Counted from the stretch's first letter, positions 7,271 to 16,765 are shown. The stretch: 37,419 bases of DNA from Candidatus Hydrogenedentota bacterium (GCA_903932505.1 CAIZGN010000678.1:1-37419); one strand, 5' to 3'. Notes: generated by a model not told the origin, from the letters alone. Made by a program: numbers and translations.

Positions 7271-8164
7271 TCAAGCCCCGGGCTGAACCAATTCAGCAGC
7301 CTTAGCGGGAATCCAGCACTGGCGACCATCGAAAAGTTCGGCATAGTACCAGTCGCCGCGTGACTCGAGAAGATTGAATTCGGTGCCCGCATGGAGGGGT
7401 TCCTGAAAGCTGGGCCCGTAGTTCTCGCCATTACCCTTGCGGGCCACCACTTCATCTTGCAGAAGCACCCCGGCATGGTCATGGGCCTTGACGTAGGAAT
7501 CGGTGATTACCGAGCCCCCCAGCAAGAGCGCCAGAACAGCGGAAGTCGCAATCGTCCAGCGAAGCCCCTTCTTGTGAAAGAACAAGTGCGCCGCAGCGCC
7601 ACCCCAAAGCAGGGCGTTACAAAGCAGGAAAAGGGTCATGCGCGCCGACAGGGGCAGGTCATAGTGCCAGAAGAACAGGGTCTTCAGCACCACCTTGCGC
7701 TGCGGCTCCTCAATACGGTCCCGGCACTGGCTTCGTGCGTAATCGAGATTCTGCCGCAGATTGACATCGTTGGGAATCAGTAGCAGGGCATGCCGATAGT
7801 TGAGAATGGCCCGACCGATGTCCCCGGTCAGCAGGTATGCATTGCCCATGTTGTAAAACAATTTGCCATTTTCGATGCCACCCTCATGCGTCAATCGCTC
7901 AAAGCGCAGAATAGACTTGCCATAAAGCTCCTTGGCCGCTGTTGGGTCGCTGGATGCGGCCTGATTGGCCTGATCGAAGTATTGGGTGGCCTCCATGAGC
8001 AAGGACTCCGTAACCTTGGTTTCCAAGGTGGCAGCCGGGGCCCAAGAGCAGCTAAAGCAGAACGCCGCCAGCAAGGCCGAGGCGATTTTTCGTGTGGTGC
8101 GAAGAACGCCGAACAACATCCCCTGGCCCAGCCTCGAATTTGCGGGATAAACGTTTCGCGTCAT
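7271..8164 (-). CDS. batE: BatE-like TPR and SH3 membrane protein
   Basis: The protein is 297 residues. The start at 8164 is chosen because its ATG overlaps the batD stop (ATGA), like other junctions in this operon; a longer frame to 8263 would run deep into batD. Domains in order: a membrane/signal segment (residues about 20-45), TPR-type helices (KLFYNMGNAYLLTGDIGRAI, NYRHALLLIPNDVNLRQNLD), two membrane helices (about 175-225), then an SH3-like domain (GVLLQDEVVARKGNGENYG... GDWYYAELFDG-RQCWIPA). BatE is the last component of the Bat complex, with TPR and SH3 parts probably facing the periplasm to bind partners or cell wall. It is the final gene of the operon. Confidence 0.85.
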   Translation of the reverse strand: MTRNVYPANSRLGQGMLFGVLRTTRKIASALLAAFCFSCSWAPAATLETKVTESLLMEATQYFDQANQAASSDPTAAKELYGKSILRFERLTHEGGIENGKLFYNMGNAYLLTGDIGRAILNYRHALLLIPNDVNLRQNLDYARSQCRDRIEEPQRKVVLKTLFFWHYDLPLSARMTLFLLCNALLWGGAAAHLFFHKKGLRWTIATSAVLALLLGGSVITDSYVKAHDHAGVLLQDEVVARKGNGENYGPSFQEPLHAGTEFNLLESRGDWYYAELFDGRQCWIPAKAAELVQPGA

Positions 8165-10017
8165 GTCCGCAACTCCTTCTCCAGTGCCGCACCAAGTTCG
8201 CGTGCCTGGCCGATGATTCGCGAAACCATGTCGGAGGATGTTTGTGCGCCCGCGTACTGACACGCCATGCCCTCCTCAAAAAGCCCTTGGATGGCCGCCA
8301 GCGTTTGCGGCGTCACGTTACACGCGATCAGCGGACCCCGTACGTCACCGTAGGTGAGAGCGCCCGCAGTAAGGCCCAGTTTGGCCCCGAGATAGGCGCG
8401 GAAGGCGTCAAGCGCCTGTGTGCCGGCTTGTGCGTTGCCTGCTGTGGACAATTGGTCCAGAGTCTGGCAGAGCGTGCTGTGCGCCTTGCGCTTGCGACGC
8501 TGGGCCGGATTGGCCCCTTGGCGGCGATAGACGAACAACCCCACCAAGAGGGCCGCATAGCCCAGCGGCGGGAAAATGAGGATGCCCGCGCGCAAGGGAG
8601 AGCTCATCCACGCGCCGAGGCCGTACGCCTGATTCACCAGTACCGCCGGACCTTCATAATTGTGCGCGATACCATCCCGGCGTTCGGTAATTTCGTTGCG
8701 CTCGGCGGGGGTGGTAACACCTTCCGCACTGGCCGATGTGACGACCGTGGTTTCGTGTACCTTCAAGGGAATCGGGGCCGTCTGCGCGGTGCGGTACTGC
8801 CCGGCATCCGTGTCGAAAAAGCTCAGCTCGATGGGGGGAACCTGCGTGATCTGCGCATTCTCCGCCCGAATGGTTTGCGTGAAGACCTTAACCCCGTTAT
8901 CAACCTTGCCGGGGGCCATTTCCTTAGGGATTTTGAAATCTTTGGCGAGCGCGGGCTGGCTTTCCAGCGGTGGCAATTGCGCAGCATCAGGATACTGCCC
9001 GCCACGAACCTTTACCGTGAGCGTGATGGGATCGCCGACATTGACCTCGGTCGGGGTGGCGGTCGCTTCAATGCTGTACGCCCCGATAAGGCCATTGAAA
9101 CTCGCGGGGCGTCCCTGAGAAGGGACATCCTTCACTTCGAGGTGCAGTGGGTTGGAGGCCGTGACCACACCGCCATAGCGGGTCTGGGCACCGCCCATAA
9201 AGCCGTCGAAGAACGGATCGCCAAAAGGCCCACTGCGACGGCGCGTGTCCTGTCCGATAGCCGCTTCGCAAGCCGCAGTGGCCTCCGGAAAATCGAATAC
9301 ACCGGCCTTCCGGGGAATAAGCGCCTTCGAGAAGGTGATGGTCGTGTAGGCGCGACCGTCCAAAGTGCCTTTCGCCTGTTTGGCCACGCAGGGCTTGCCA
9401 TTCACCGGGATTTCCGCCAAGTCATTGCCGGTGGACGTCGGTTGCAGGTCGATGGCCTGAAAATCGGGGCTTTCCAGCACGGGGATCAAAATATTGACGT
9501 TTCGCGCGCTCTTGGAAATATACCAGGTGGCCGTGAAGACAAGGGGTTCACCCGTGTAGCATTGCGCCTTGCTCAATTCCAGCCTGAATTTGAAATCCTC
9601 GGTCTCCTGCGGCTTCTGCGCCGTGATGCGAATGGGTTGGGTGCGGCAAACCTGGCCTTGTATCGTCAGTTCGATCGCCGGGATAAGAAAAGCACCTGGA
9701 CGCTGGGCGGTTACGCGGTAAACGTGGATATAGCTCTTGCGCACCTGGCGCTGCATCTGCCCATTGATAATGGTCACGGATTGAGAGCTGCTCGGTTGAC
9801 CACCCACATCCTCAATCATCAATCCGTCCACCTGCGGCATGGCGGGCATGGGGGGCTGGTCATCCCCTTCAATCTGGAGCTGAAAAGTGAACTGTTCCCC
9901 CACAAACACCGTGTCCTTCTCCACCGCAGCACTCATGCGCACCGTCTGGGCATGCGCCCCCGATGCCGCCCACAGGAGGGCGATCGCGATGATGATGGCA
10001 CGTTTCACGGTGCGCAT
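8161..10017 (-). CDS. batD: BatD-like envelope protein
   Basis: The protein is 618 residues. The start at 10017 (MRTVKRAII) is immediately followed by a signal peptide ending GAHAQ; a longer frame to 10077 overlaps batC without reason. The large periplasmic part (residues about 25-440) consists of repeated beta-sandwich modules, e.g. VFVGEQFTFQLQIEG and VNVGDPITLTVKVRG, as in BatD proteins. One membrane helix follows (ILIFPPLGYAALLVGLFVY), then a basic, helical cytoplasmic tail of about 120 residues. It lies 4 bp after batC and overlaps batE by 4 bp, so the three are translated together. BatD presumably acts as the periplasmic platform of the BatA/BatB complex. Confidence 0.88.
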   Translation of the reverse strand: MRTVKRAIIIAIALLWAASGAHAQTVRMSAAVEKDTVFVGEQFTFQLQIEGDDQPPMPAMPQVDGLMIEDVGGQPSSSQSVTIINGQMQRQVRKSYIHVYRVTAQRPGAFLIPAIELTIQGQVCRTQPIRITAQKPQETEDFKFRLELSKAQCYTGEPLVFTATWYISKSARNVNILIPVLESPDFQAIDLQPTSTGNDLAEIPVNGKPCVAKQAKGTLDGRAYTTITFSKALIPRKAGVFDFPEATAACEAAIGQDTRRRSGPFGDPFFDGFMGGAQTRYGGVVTASNPLHLEVKDVPSQGRPASFNGLIGAYSIEATATPTEVNVGDPITLTVKVRGGQYPDAAQLPPLESQPALAKDFKIPKEMAPGKVDNGVKVFTQTIRAENAQITQVPPIELSFFDTDAGQYRTAQTAPIPLKVHETTVVTSASAEGVTTPAERNEITERRDGIAHNYEGPAVLVNQAYGLGAWMSSPLRAGILIFPPLGYAALLVGLFVYRRQGANPAQRRKRKAHSTLCQTLDQLSTAGNAQAGTQALDAFRAYLGAKLGLTAGALTYGDVRGPLIACNVTPQTLAAIQGLFEEGMACQYAGAQTSSDMVSRIIGQARELGAALEKELRT

Positions 10018-10021
10018 GGGG

Positions 10022-11290
10022 CTACCAATCCTTATCAATATTCCGCTGCGATGAGGGCATCTGTGTCCGCCGGTCACGGTTTTCCTCTTCCTCGTTCAAA
10101 ACATCTTCCGGCGAATCCTGCAGTGTACCCTTGGACTGCATCTGCTCGCCTTCCTGACCCTCACTCTGCTTGGCCTGCTGTTGCTGCTGTTCGGAGCCAC
10201 CTTCGCCTTCACCGGCGTTCTTCGGCTGTTCCTGCGGCTGCTTATCCGCGCCTTCACCTTCGCCTTCAGAACCGTCCTGCTTCTGCTGATCCTGCTGCTG
10301 TTGGTCCTGTCCTTGACCCTGATCTTGCTTCTGCTGGTCCTTATCCTTTTGCTGCTGTTGGTCGCTCGATTTATTCATGGCATCGAGCGCCTCTTTCATC
10401 TTCGTGATCGCCTCGTCTTGTGGCGGTAACGCCTGCTGAGGCGCGCTGGCGGCCAGCTGATCCTTCGCCTCCCGCTGCTTTACCACCGCTTGGTCGAGCG
10501 CCTGTTGGGGCGCACTCGGCGGGGCCATCTGTGGCGCGGATGGTGGCTGCGGTGCCGGGGCTTGTCCCTGTTGCTGCTGGGCCTGCTGTGCAGCCTGCAT
10601 TTGCTGGGCTGACTGCTGGGCCATTTGCTGCGATAGTGCGTTGGTTCGGTCTGCGAGGCCACCCTGCGGTGCGGCCAAGTCCTGACCCGTCTGACCGCTC
10701 CGCCCGGCCTCGTCCGTTTGACCGCGAAGGGTCTGCTGTTCCTGAAGGAGCTTCTCCAGCTCCTTCTTCATTTGCTGTTGCTGTTGCTGCTGATCCTTTT
10801 GCTTCTGAATCTCGTCCAGAATGACCTTCATGGTCAGACGAGCCACTTCGATATTGCGCGCGGCTTCCGTGTCGTTCGGATTCAACTTTAGGGCACGCTG
10901 GTAGAAATCCACCGCCTTCTGCAGGGATTCTACCGACTTTTTCAGGTCGCTGTCGCGCTGGCGCTCCGCCTCGCGGAAGGCGCAATTCCCGAGATTATAA
11001 TTACATTGCGCCTCGCGTGCCAGATCCTTGGTCTTGGTGGCCGCTTGTTCAAAGGCTTCCTTCGCCTTTTCGTAATCTTCCTGCCGGAAATAGGCGGTTC
11101 CCTTGTCGAAGAGGATGTCGGCGTTTTCCGGTGCGCTCACCGCCGCCTCATCGTAGGCTTCAATGGCTTTGGCAAAGTCGCCCTTCGCATAGGCGTCATT
11201 GCCCCGCTGCACGATTGACCGCACACCTTCCGCACCCGCCTGCGCCGCACACAGGGCGAGGACGACTCCTATCACAGCCCGTCGTGTCAT
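10022..11290 (-). CDS. batC: BatC-like TPR protein with long Gln-rich tail
   Basis: The protein is 422 residues with a signal peptide (MTRRAVIGVVLALCAAQAGA). Residues about 24-155 form TPR repeats (GNDAYAKGDFAKAIEAYDEA, KGTAYFRQEDYEKAKEAFEQ, FYQRALKLNPNDTEAARNIE). Residues about 160-400 are low-complexity, dominated by Gln with Ala/Pro then Glu/Gly/Lys, and are surely disordered. The end is a conserved-looking acidic tail (EDVLNEEEENRDRR...NIDKDW) that I associate with BatC/BatB-fused TPR proteins. The start overlaps the batB stop by 4 bp (ATGA). Likely role: periplasmic TPR partner of BatB. The long Gln tract is the source of odd codon periodicity on both strands here. Confidence 0.85.
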   Translation of the reverse strand: MTRRAVIGVVLALCAAQAGAEGVRSIVQRGNDAYAKGDFAKAIEAYDEAAVSAPENADILFDKGTAYFRQEDYEKAKEAFEQAATKTKDLAREAQCNYNLGNCAFREAERQRDSDLKKSVESLQKAVDFYQRALKLNPNDTEAARNIEVARLTMKVILDEIQKQKDQQQQQQQMKKELEKLLQEQQTLRGQTDEAGRSGQTGQDLAAPQGGLADRTNALSQQMAQQSAQQMQAAQQAQQQQGQAPAPQPPSAPQMAPPSAPQQALDQAVVKQREAKDQLAASAPQQALPPQDEAITKMKEALDAMNKSSDQQQQKDKDQQKQDQGQGQDQQQQDQQKQDGSEGEGEGADKQPQEQPKNAGEGEGGSEQQQQQAKQSEGQEGEQMQSKGTLQDSPEDVLNEEEENRDRRTQMPSSQRNIDKDW

Positions 11291-12327
11291 GGTTTCACCC
11301 CGTCCGCGACCGGCGCAAGCGGCACACGTCGCCGCTCGCTCACAGTCATTTCTATGCCGAGTAAAATCAACGCCAACGCCACAAAGATCTGGTATTTCTC
11401 TTCGTAGAGTGTGACCGACTTGGATTCCACTTCCTTCTTTTCGGCGGAAGCAACGAGATCGAGGTAGATAGCACCGAGGTCAAAGGTTCCGGTCGCCACA
11501 TTGAGGTAACGTCCACCCGGTGTGGCGACGACCATCTTGCGCAGGGTGTCACCATCGAGTTTCGACCAAACCTCCTGTCCCTTGTAGGAAAGGAAGGTCT
11601 TCCGGCCCTGCTCATCCGTAATCGGGATGCGCGTACCCTGGCTTTCATCCCCCAAGCCGATCGCAAGAATACGAATGCCGCGTTCGCCCACTTTCTGCGC
11701 CGCATCCACAGGGAAACTGTCATGATCCTCGCCATCGGTGATCAGCACAATATCCTTGTACTGCTTTTCCTGATCGTCGAATACCTCGTCGAGGGTTTTG
11801 CGCAGGGCATCGCCAATCAGGGTGCCGCCACGTGAAACACTTTCCGGGGTGACGCCCTCCAACATCATGCGGAAAAATCCGTAATCCAGCGTCAGTGGGC
11901 ATTGCACAGTGGCATTCCCCGCAAAGGCGACCAAGGCCACCCGATCGCCCTGCAGTTTCTCCACGCAGTCCATGATCGAGAGCTTGGCGCGATCCAATCG
12001 ATTGGGCGCGAGATCCTCGGCCAGCATGCTTCGCGACACATCAAGCAGGAAGACCACATCACGACCCTCGCGCTTCACCGTCTTGGGCTTGGGATTCCAC
12101 GCCGGGCGTGCCAAGGCCACGGAGAGCAACGCGACGGCGGTCAACACCAGTGCCGCCTTCCAGATCCGGCGAGCGCGGCTCACCGAGCGGGTGAGGCGGC
12201 CCAGTAGTCCCGCTTCTGCAAAAAGACGGCACGCCTGCGCACGTCGGTGTGCCGCCCACGCATATACGCCCAGGAGGACGGGCACCAGCCACAGCAGCAG
12301 GAGCATCTCGGTGGCGTAGAGTCTCAT
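11287..12327 (-). CDS. batB: BatB-like VWA-domain membrane protein
   Basis: The protein is 346 residues. Two membrane helices (about 8-25 and 58-75) precede a von Willebrand A domain with a complete MIDAS metal site. DVSRS has D96, S98 and S100; the conserved Thr is in GGTLIGDAL; and LITDGED closes the site. A third helix lies near the C-terminus (IFVALALILLGIEMTV). The architecture is that of BatA/BatB: helix pair, VWA, helix, with the VWA in the periplasm. It overlaps batA at the start and batC at the end by 4 bp each. It probably assembles with BatA under control of the MoxR ATPase encoded upstream. Confidence 0.9.
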   Translation of the reverse strand: MRLYATEMLLLLWLVPVLLGVYAWAAHRRAQACRLFAEAGLLGRLTRSVSRARRIWKAALVLTAVALLSVALARPAWNPKPKTVKREGRDVVFLLDVSRSMLAEDLAPNRLDRAKLSIMDCVEKLQGDRVALVAFAGNATVQCPLTLDYGFFRMMLEGVTPESVSRGGTLIGDALRKTLDEVFDDQEKQYKDIVLITDGEDHDSFPVDAAQKVGERGIRILAIGLGDESQGTRIPITDEQGRKTFLSYKGQEVWSKLDGDTLRKMVVATPGGRYLNVATGTFDLGAIYLDLVASAEKKEVESKSVTLYEEKYQIFVALALILLGIEMTVSERRRVPLAPVADGVKP

Positions 12328-13385
12328 GGCACTTTCCTGAATACGGTGGTGGACAAGAGTACTTCGACAACGAGCAGCAGGAGTCCACCCACCGCAAACG
12401 GCACAAAGTACTCGCGCCAGTTGACATAGCGCACGGCTTCCACCGAAGTTTTTTCCAGCTTGTCGATTTCTTCATACACCGCGCGCAGCGACTGAGCATC
12501 CTGGGCCTGGAAATACTTCCCGCCGGTTTTCTCGGCGATCCCCGTTAGGGTCTGTTCGTCGAGGTCCGACTGCGCGGGCACCTTGAACGACCCGAAAGGC
12601 CCCTGCACCGTTGTAAAGGATTCGCCGCCGCCCACACCGATGGTATAAATTTTGATGCCCCACTCCGCCGCCTGTTGCGCGGCGTCCAGCGGCATCCGTT
12701 TGCCGCAATTGTGCTGGCCGTCGGTTAGCAGGATGATGATTTTGCTCTTGATGTCGTAGTTCTTGGCGCCACCTTCCAACTGCTTCGCCAAGGTTTCCTC
12801 CGCCTTTTTCAGGCGGGCGGCCGCCAAAACGATGGCATCGCCGATGCCCGTGCCGTCCTCGGGACCGCGCGGTTGCGCCAGATGCACACTGTCGAGGAAG
12901 CGCGACAAAGCGCCATGCCCCAAGGTCAGCGGACAATTGGTTTCTGGGTAGCGAGCAAAAGAAACCAGGCCAATGAGGTCGTTGGGGCGACCATCAAGCC
13001 CGCCGCTGTTGCCCGCAACAAACTCTTCAAAGACCCGCTTGACGGCGTCCAGCCGGTTCATCTGTTCCCCGCCATAGGTCATTTCCGCGCCCATACTGGA
13101 GGAACGATCCACCGCCATCTCGATAGCCACGCCTTCGCTCACCTCACGCACCCGTTCCCCGCCCTTCTGTGGACGGGCCAGTGCGACCACAAACAGAACC
13201 ATGGCGAGTACCCGCAGAAGGGTAGGCAGGAAGGCCAGACGTTGTCGAAGGGAACGCCCGGAAGCCGCCGCATGTTTGGTGGAGGAAAACTGGAACGCCG
13301 CCCGTCCGCGCCGGAAGAGACTCAGGTACACCGGCAGTGGAATAAGCAGCAGCAGCAGGAAGGCCCATGGCGTTTCAAAGCGCAT
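12324..13385 (-). CDS. batA: BatA-like VWA-domain membrane protein
   Basis: The protein is 353 residues and follows the same plan as its neighbour BatB. Helices are at about 7-24 and 55-71, then a VWA domain whose MIDAS is DRSSS (D93, S95, S97). GTGIGDAI supplies the Thr and ILLTDGQ the late Asp. A C-terminal helix follows (FAVGGLLLLVVEVLL). ARPQ just before the VWA is typical of BatA. Its start codon shares one base with the stop of the preceding DUF4381-like gene (TAATG), and its stop overlaps batB by 4 bp, so the genes are translationally coupled. BatA/BatB pairs are linked to aerotolerance, envelope stress and virulence in Bacteroides, Leptospira and Francisella relatives. Confidence 0.9.
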   Translation of the reverse strand: MRFETPWAFLLLLLIPLPVYLSLFRRGRAAFQFSSTKHAAASGRSLRQRLAFLPTLLRVLAMVLFVVALARPQKGGERVREVSEGVAIEMAVDRSSSMGAEMTYGGEQMNRLDAVKRVFEEFVAGNSGGLDGRPNDLIGLVSFARYPETNCPLTLGHGALSRFLDSVHLAQPRGPEDGTGIGDAIVLAAARLKKAEETLAKQLEGGAKNYDIKSKIIILLTDGQHNCGKRMPLDAAQQAAEWGIKIYTIGVGGGESFTTVQGPFGSFKVPAQSDLDEQTLTGIAEKTGGKYFQAQDAQSLRAVYEEIDKLEKTSVEAVRYVNWREYFVPFAVGGLLLLVVEVLLSTTVFRKVP

Positions 13386-14407
13386 TAGCGGGTTCCTCCT
13401 GCAGCTTGAGCCGGGGTTTCCGGTAGGGGCGGCGTGTTCAGGATAAACTCCTTGCAGATATCAAAGGCCCGCTGGATTTCTCCAGTGCCGGGTAGATGCT
13501 CTGCGAACTTTACCAAGTCGCACTGGGTGAGGAAATCCCGCAGCGTGTTTCGTGCGTCGCGGGACAGTACGCGTTCAGTCCGTGAATCGCGCAGAAACTC
13601 TTCCGTGGTCTGTTCCGGGGCGTGCAGGTCGAAGCGGCCCTCAAGAAAGCGGCGAAGAATGTCCGACAGGCGCGTGTGAAACTCTTTGATGGCACCCTGG
13701 CCGATGAGATCTTCCGCAAGCAACTGCTGGAGCGCCGCGAAGGCAATATCATGCGGAGGAATGGGGGGGGCCTGCCAAGCTCGGCTTTTCTTGCGCCGCC
13801 ATACCCACAGTCCCGCAGCGACAAGCGCTGCAAGGAGCACGGCAAGTCCCCCTGCCAACGGTTTCCATCCTATTTTTCTGGGAATATCCACTGGCCCGGC
13901 AATGTCGCCAATTTGCAGGTCTTTTGTGTCCTCGGGAAGGAGCGAAGTCACCTTGACCTTCAATTCCTTGGTCTCAAGATCGTGGCGTTCCTCCTCGCCT
14001 TCCTTCCAGAATTTCAGGTTCATCGCGGGGATGACATAGTCGCCGGAAAGGAAGGGTTCGAGAAGGTAGGTGCGTTTTCGGGTGACCCGTTTATCGGCAC
14101 CGAGTACGGGCGGCGCGTCCTTGAATTCCACAATCCCAAACTGTTCGAGCTTCTCCCCGAATTTCGGGAATTCAATCTGCTGCCCTTCCTCGAGGGAGGT
14201 TTCGATGTCAAAGGTGAGGTGCTGCGCAATGGTGATTTCATTGCGGTCAATGCGCGTGGTGACCTTGGCAGGGCCGCGCTCGGCGGTTTCCTCAACCGGT
14301 TTCGGCGCGGGTTTCGCCTCGTCCGCCTTCTTGGCGCACGAGCCGCCCAGCAAGAGCATCACCGCCATCAAGGCAGCCATGCCATATGTGCGAGCCGTCT
14401 TGTACAT
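13385..14407 (-). CDS. BatD-like/DUF4381-like lipoprotein in the Bat operon
   Basis: The protein is 340 residues. The signal peptide ends LLLGGSC, a good lipobox with Cys24 as lipid site, followed by a Lys/Pro/Glu linker. The periplasmic part (about 45-165) contains VTTRIDRNEITIAQHLTFDI, the BatD-like strand pattern. A membrane helix follows (GGLAVLLAALVAAGLWVW), then a basic stop (RRKKSR). The helical cytoplasmic domain (PHDIAFAALQQLL... FHTRLSDILRRFLEGRFD... TTEEFLRD) resembles the DUF4381 family seen between DUF58 and BatA in many Bat operons. Both a lipid anchor and a helix are predicted, which is odd and would give an N-terminus outside and C-terminus inside. It is 3 bp downstream of the PPIase-like gene. 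Confidence 0.75.
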   Translation of the reverse strand: MYKTARTYGMAALMAVMLLLGGSCAKKADEAKPAPKPVEETAERGPAKVTTRIDRNEITIAQHLTFDIETSLEEGQQIEFPKFGEKLEQFGIVEFKDAPPVLGADKRVTRKRTYLLEPFLSGDYVIPAMNLKFWKEGEEERHDLETKELKVKVTSLLPEDTKDLQIGDIAGPVDIPRKIGWKPLAGGLAVLLAALVAAGLWVWRRKKSRAWQAPPIPPHDIAFAALQQLLAEDLIGQGAIKEFHTRLSDILRRFLEGRFDLHAPEQTTEEFLRDSRTERVLSRDARNTLRDFLTQCDLVKFAEHLPGTGEIQRAFDICKEFILNTPPLPETPAQAAGGTR

Positions 14408-14410
14408 GCC

Positions 14411-15862
14411 CTATTTACCTGCCTGTGGGGCGTTGTCCGGCTGTTGAACCGGTGCGGGTGCGGGTGTGGTGGTCTGCGGGGCAGCCGGAACCGTCGGCTG
14501 CACCTGCACCTGATCCTTGGACAGATCCTGCACCTTTTTCTCCGGCACAAACTGTGCGGTGTGAATGACCACGTTGTACTGCTGTTTCAGCTCTTCCAGC
14601 AATTGTGTTTGCGCTTCCTGCTCCTTCTGTCGGCGCAGCGCGCCGTAGACTTCCTGCCGCGCTTCCTCAAACGGACGTTGCTCCTCGGCCTTCTTTTCGA
14701 GCACCTGAAAAACCAGTTGCCCTTTCTCTGTGGCAACGAGCTCGCTCAGGCGTTGCCCGGTTGCCACGGTGAACAATGCATCCGTCTTCTCGGCGGCAAG
14801 CGTCAGCGCGGGGAGCCCGCGCCCCTTTTCCACCCAAGTCTCTTGCGCGGCGGCACCGGCCGCATCCTTCATCGCCTGTCCTGCATCCAGGGCCGACTGG
14901 ATTTTGCGGGCTTCGTCTTCAGACGGGAGGCTGGCATAGGCCACGCGCACCCGCTCGGGGCGCACATAGCGGGCCTTGTTCGCGTCATAGAAGGTCTGCA
15001 CATCACCCGGGGTGATGTTGACCTTGGTACTCAGTTCCTTCTCCATCGCCTGTTGCGCAAGCAGTTTGCGCTCGGTGTCCCGCACGAGATCCTGGACTTC
15101 CGGTGTCTCTGCAAGTTTTGATTCGCGCGCCTTGCGGTACAGCACCTCTTCCGCCACCATCTGCGTGACCAGTTGCATCCGCGCCTCGTTGGAGGAAAAA
15201 CGCTTGAGCATTTCCTCTTTCTGTTCCTTGCGCTGCTCTTCAGGCAGGAACGCGGCCATCTGCTGTAGTTGTCGGTCAATTTCCGCTTCCACGCGCTGGT
15301 CGAGATCCGCGCGGGTGATCTTCTGCGGGCCAATCTCCGCCACCACATCCTCGCCCACCGCCTTGTCGTCCTTGTTCAGACCGACGCGGCCCGCCAGCTC
15401 ATAGCGCAGCGCCGAAAACTTGCCCAGGCTTTCGAGACACTGCGCGGTGCGTCGTCCAATCTCGTTCTTCACGTCCTCGCTCACGCCGAGAATCTCCGCG
15501 CGGTAGTAACTTTCAAGTGCCGGGCCAAATGCCCCGGAGCTTTGCCGCAGCTGGCCGATCTGATACCAGATGTTGGCGGACTCCTCGTCCGGCAAATTCG
15601 CCGTATCCAGATAGGCCTGCCATGTATTTGCGGCCTGCTCGTCCAAGCCCTGCTTCTGAAGCTTCAGTGCCAATTCTTTTTGGGTAGCGGGCGCAATATT
15701 GGAACCCGCGAGGTTCTGGATGCTCTTAGGCTCGCTCGAAAGCCGGTAAAGAACCAACGAAACGAGCAATAGCATCAGTATCTGCAATACCAGCGAAATG
15801 CTCGATGATGGCTTCCATCCCTGTTTCCGCTCAGGCAGGCTCAAATTTAGTTTGTCACTCAT
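14411..15862 (-). CDS. Membrane-anchored SurA/parvulin-like protein
   Basis: The protein is 483 residues. A short cytoplasmic N-terminus and one membrane helix (about 22-42, ISLVLQILMLLLVSLVLY) anchor it, with the rest periplasmic. Residues about 55-160 look TPR-like (ANTWQAYLDTANLP, GPALESYYRAEILG). The next part matches the SurA-N/trigger-type helical fold (KITRADLDQRVEAEI... MAEEVLYRKARESKL), and residues about 300-420 align with a parvulin PPIase. That domain is short: the usual opening HIL motif and the GGDLG loop are not evident, so catalytic activity is doubtful. A Pro/Thr/Gln-rich tail ends the protein. Its place between DUF58 and the DUF4381-like gene suggests a chaperone dedicated to Bat components. 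Confidence 0.72.
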   Translation of the reverse strand: MSDKLNLSLPERKQGWKPSSSISLVLQILMLLLVSLVLYRLSSEPKSIQNLAGSNIAPATQKELALKLQKQGLDEQAANTWQAYLDTANLPDEESANIWYQIGQLRQSSGAFGPALESYYRAEILGVSEDVKNEIGRRTAQCLESLGKFSALRYELAGRVGLNKDDKAVGEDVVAEIGPQKITRADLDQRVEAEIDRQLQQMAAFLPEEQRKEQKEEMLKRFSSNEARMQLVTQMVAEEVLYRKARESKLAETPEVQDLVRDTERKLLAQQAMEKELSTKVNITPGDVQTFYDANKARYVRPERVRVAYASLPSEDEARKIQSALDAGQAMKDAAGAAAQETWVEKGRGLPALTLAAEKTDALFTVATGQRLSELVATEKGQLVFQVLEKKAEEQRPFEEARQEVYGALRRQKEQEAQTQLLEELKQQYNVVIHTAQFVPEKKVQDLSKDQVQVQPTVPAAPQTTTPAPAPVQQPDNAPQAGK

Positions 15863-15889
15863 GGCATGAGAATCCTTACGATACGGTTC

Positions 15890-16761
15890 CTACTGTCTTC
15901 TTTCCCGGCTGCGGAAAAACTTCACCAAATCGCGCACATAATCGCGCCCGGTTTCTATCTCGATCTGTTCCACATCCATCGACGCGAAGAGCGAGCGAAT
16001 GGCGGCATTGCGCTCGCTGCCGTGTTGCTCGTACGCCTTGCGAACGGAGGCGCTGCCGGTGTCCAGCAACACCAATTCACCGGTTTCTGCATCCTCCAGC
16101 TCGATCAGCCCAACATTGGGCATGCGCATCTCCCGGGGATCCGCCACAGATACCGCGATGAGGTCATGCTTCTTCGATAGCACCCGCATCGGCCGTTCAT
16201 AGTCCTCGCCCAGAAAATCAGAAACCAGAAAGACCACACATTGCTTGCTGGTAACCCGTCCCAGAAAATCCATCGCCTCGGCGATGTTCGTTTTCGCCTG
16301 ACGTGGCGTGAATGCCAGCAGCTCGCGAATGAGGCGCAACACATGTGACACGCCCTTCTTGGGCGGAATAAACATCTCGACGCGGTCGGTAAAAACGATC
16401 AAACCGGCCTTGTCGTTGTTCTTCACCGCCGAAAAGGCCAGCAGGGCGCACAATTCCGTGGCCACCTCGTTTTTCAGTCGATCAACGGTGCCAAAAGCAC
16501 CCGAAGCCGAGAGGTCAACCAGAAACATGATGGAAAGCTCGCGCTCCTCGCGGAAACGCTTCACAAAGGGGCGACCCATGCGCGCGGTGACGTTCCAGTC
16601 AATGGATCGCACCTCATCGCCGGGGAGATACTCGCGAACCTCCTCAAATTCCATGCCACGGCCCTTGAATACACTGTGGTATTCACCCGCCAGCACGTCA
16701 TTGACCGCCTTATTCGTGTGTATCTGAATATAGCGGACTTTTTTGGCCAATTCCTTGGGGA

Positions 16762-16765
<4 letters not shown>
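15890..16765 (-). CDS. DUF58 domain protein (VWA-like MoxR partner)
   Basis: The protein is 291 residues with no membrane helix, so it is soluble and cytoplasmic. The DUF58 hallmark GRGMEFEEVREYLPGDEVRS lies at residues 35-54. IDWNVTARMGRPFVKRF follows, then a VWA-type MIDAS, DLSAS (D84, S86, S88). LVSDF late in the domain corresponds to the final metal-side strand. The start overlaps the moxR stop (ATGA), the standard MoxR-DUF58 pairing. In this arrangement the ATPase is thought to remodel or load metal-dependent VWA partners. The DUF58 protein is the cytoplasmic one of the three MIDAS proteins here. Confidence 0.92.

Noticed and set aside
8092-10407. Very long plus-strand open frame (771 codons) opposite batD/batC/batE
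   Set aside because: It is antisense to three well-recognised Bat genes, crosses two gene boundaries, and its translation is Arg/Gly/His-rich with no family features. It is a GC-rich shadow frame.
10130-10810. Repetitive CTG/TTG-rich stretch that could look like a DNA repeat array
   Set aside because: It is the Gln-rich low-complexity coding tail of BatC. The repeat units are irregular and have no spacers, so it is not a CRISPR or tandem-repeat locus.
13622-15121. 499-codon plus-strand open frame
   Set aside because: It is antisense to the DUF4381-like and parvulin-like genes, crosses their junction and shows no domain, so it is a shadow of codon bias.
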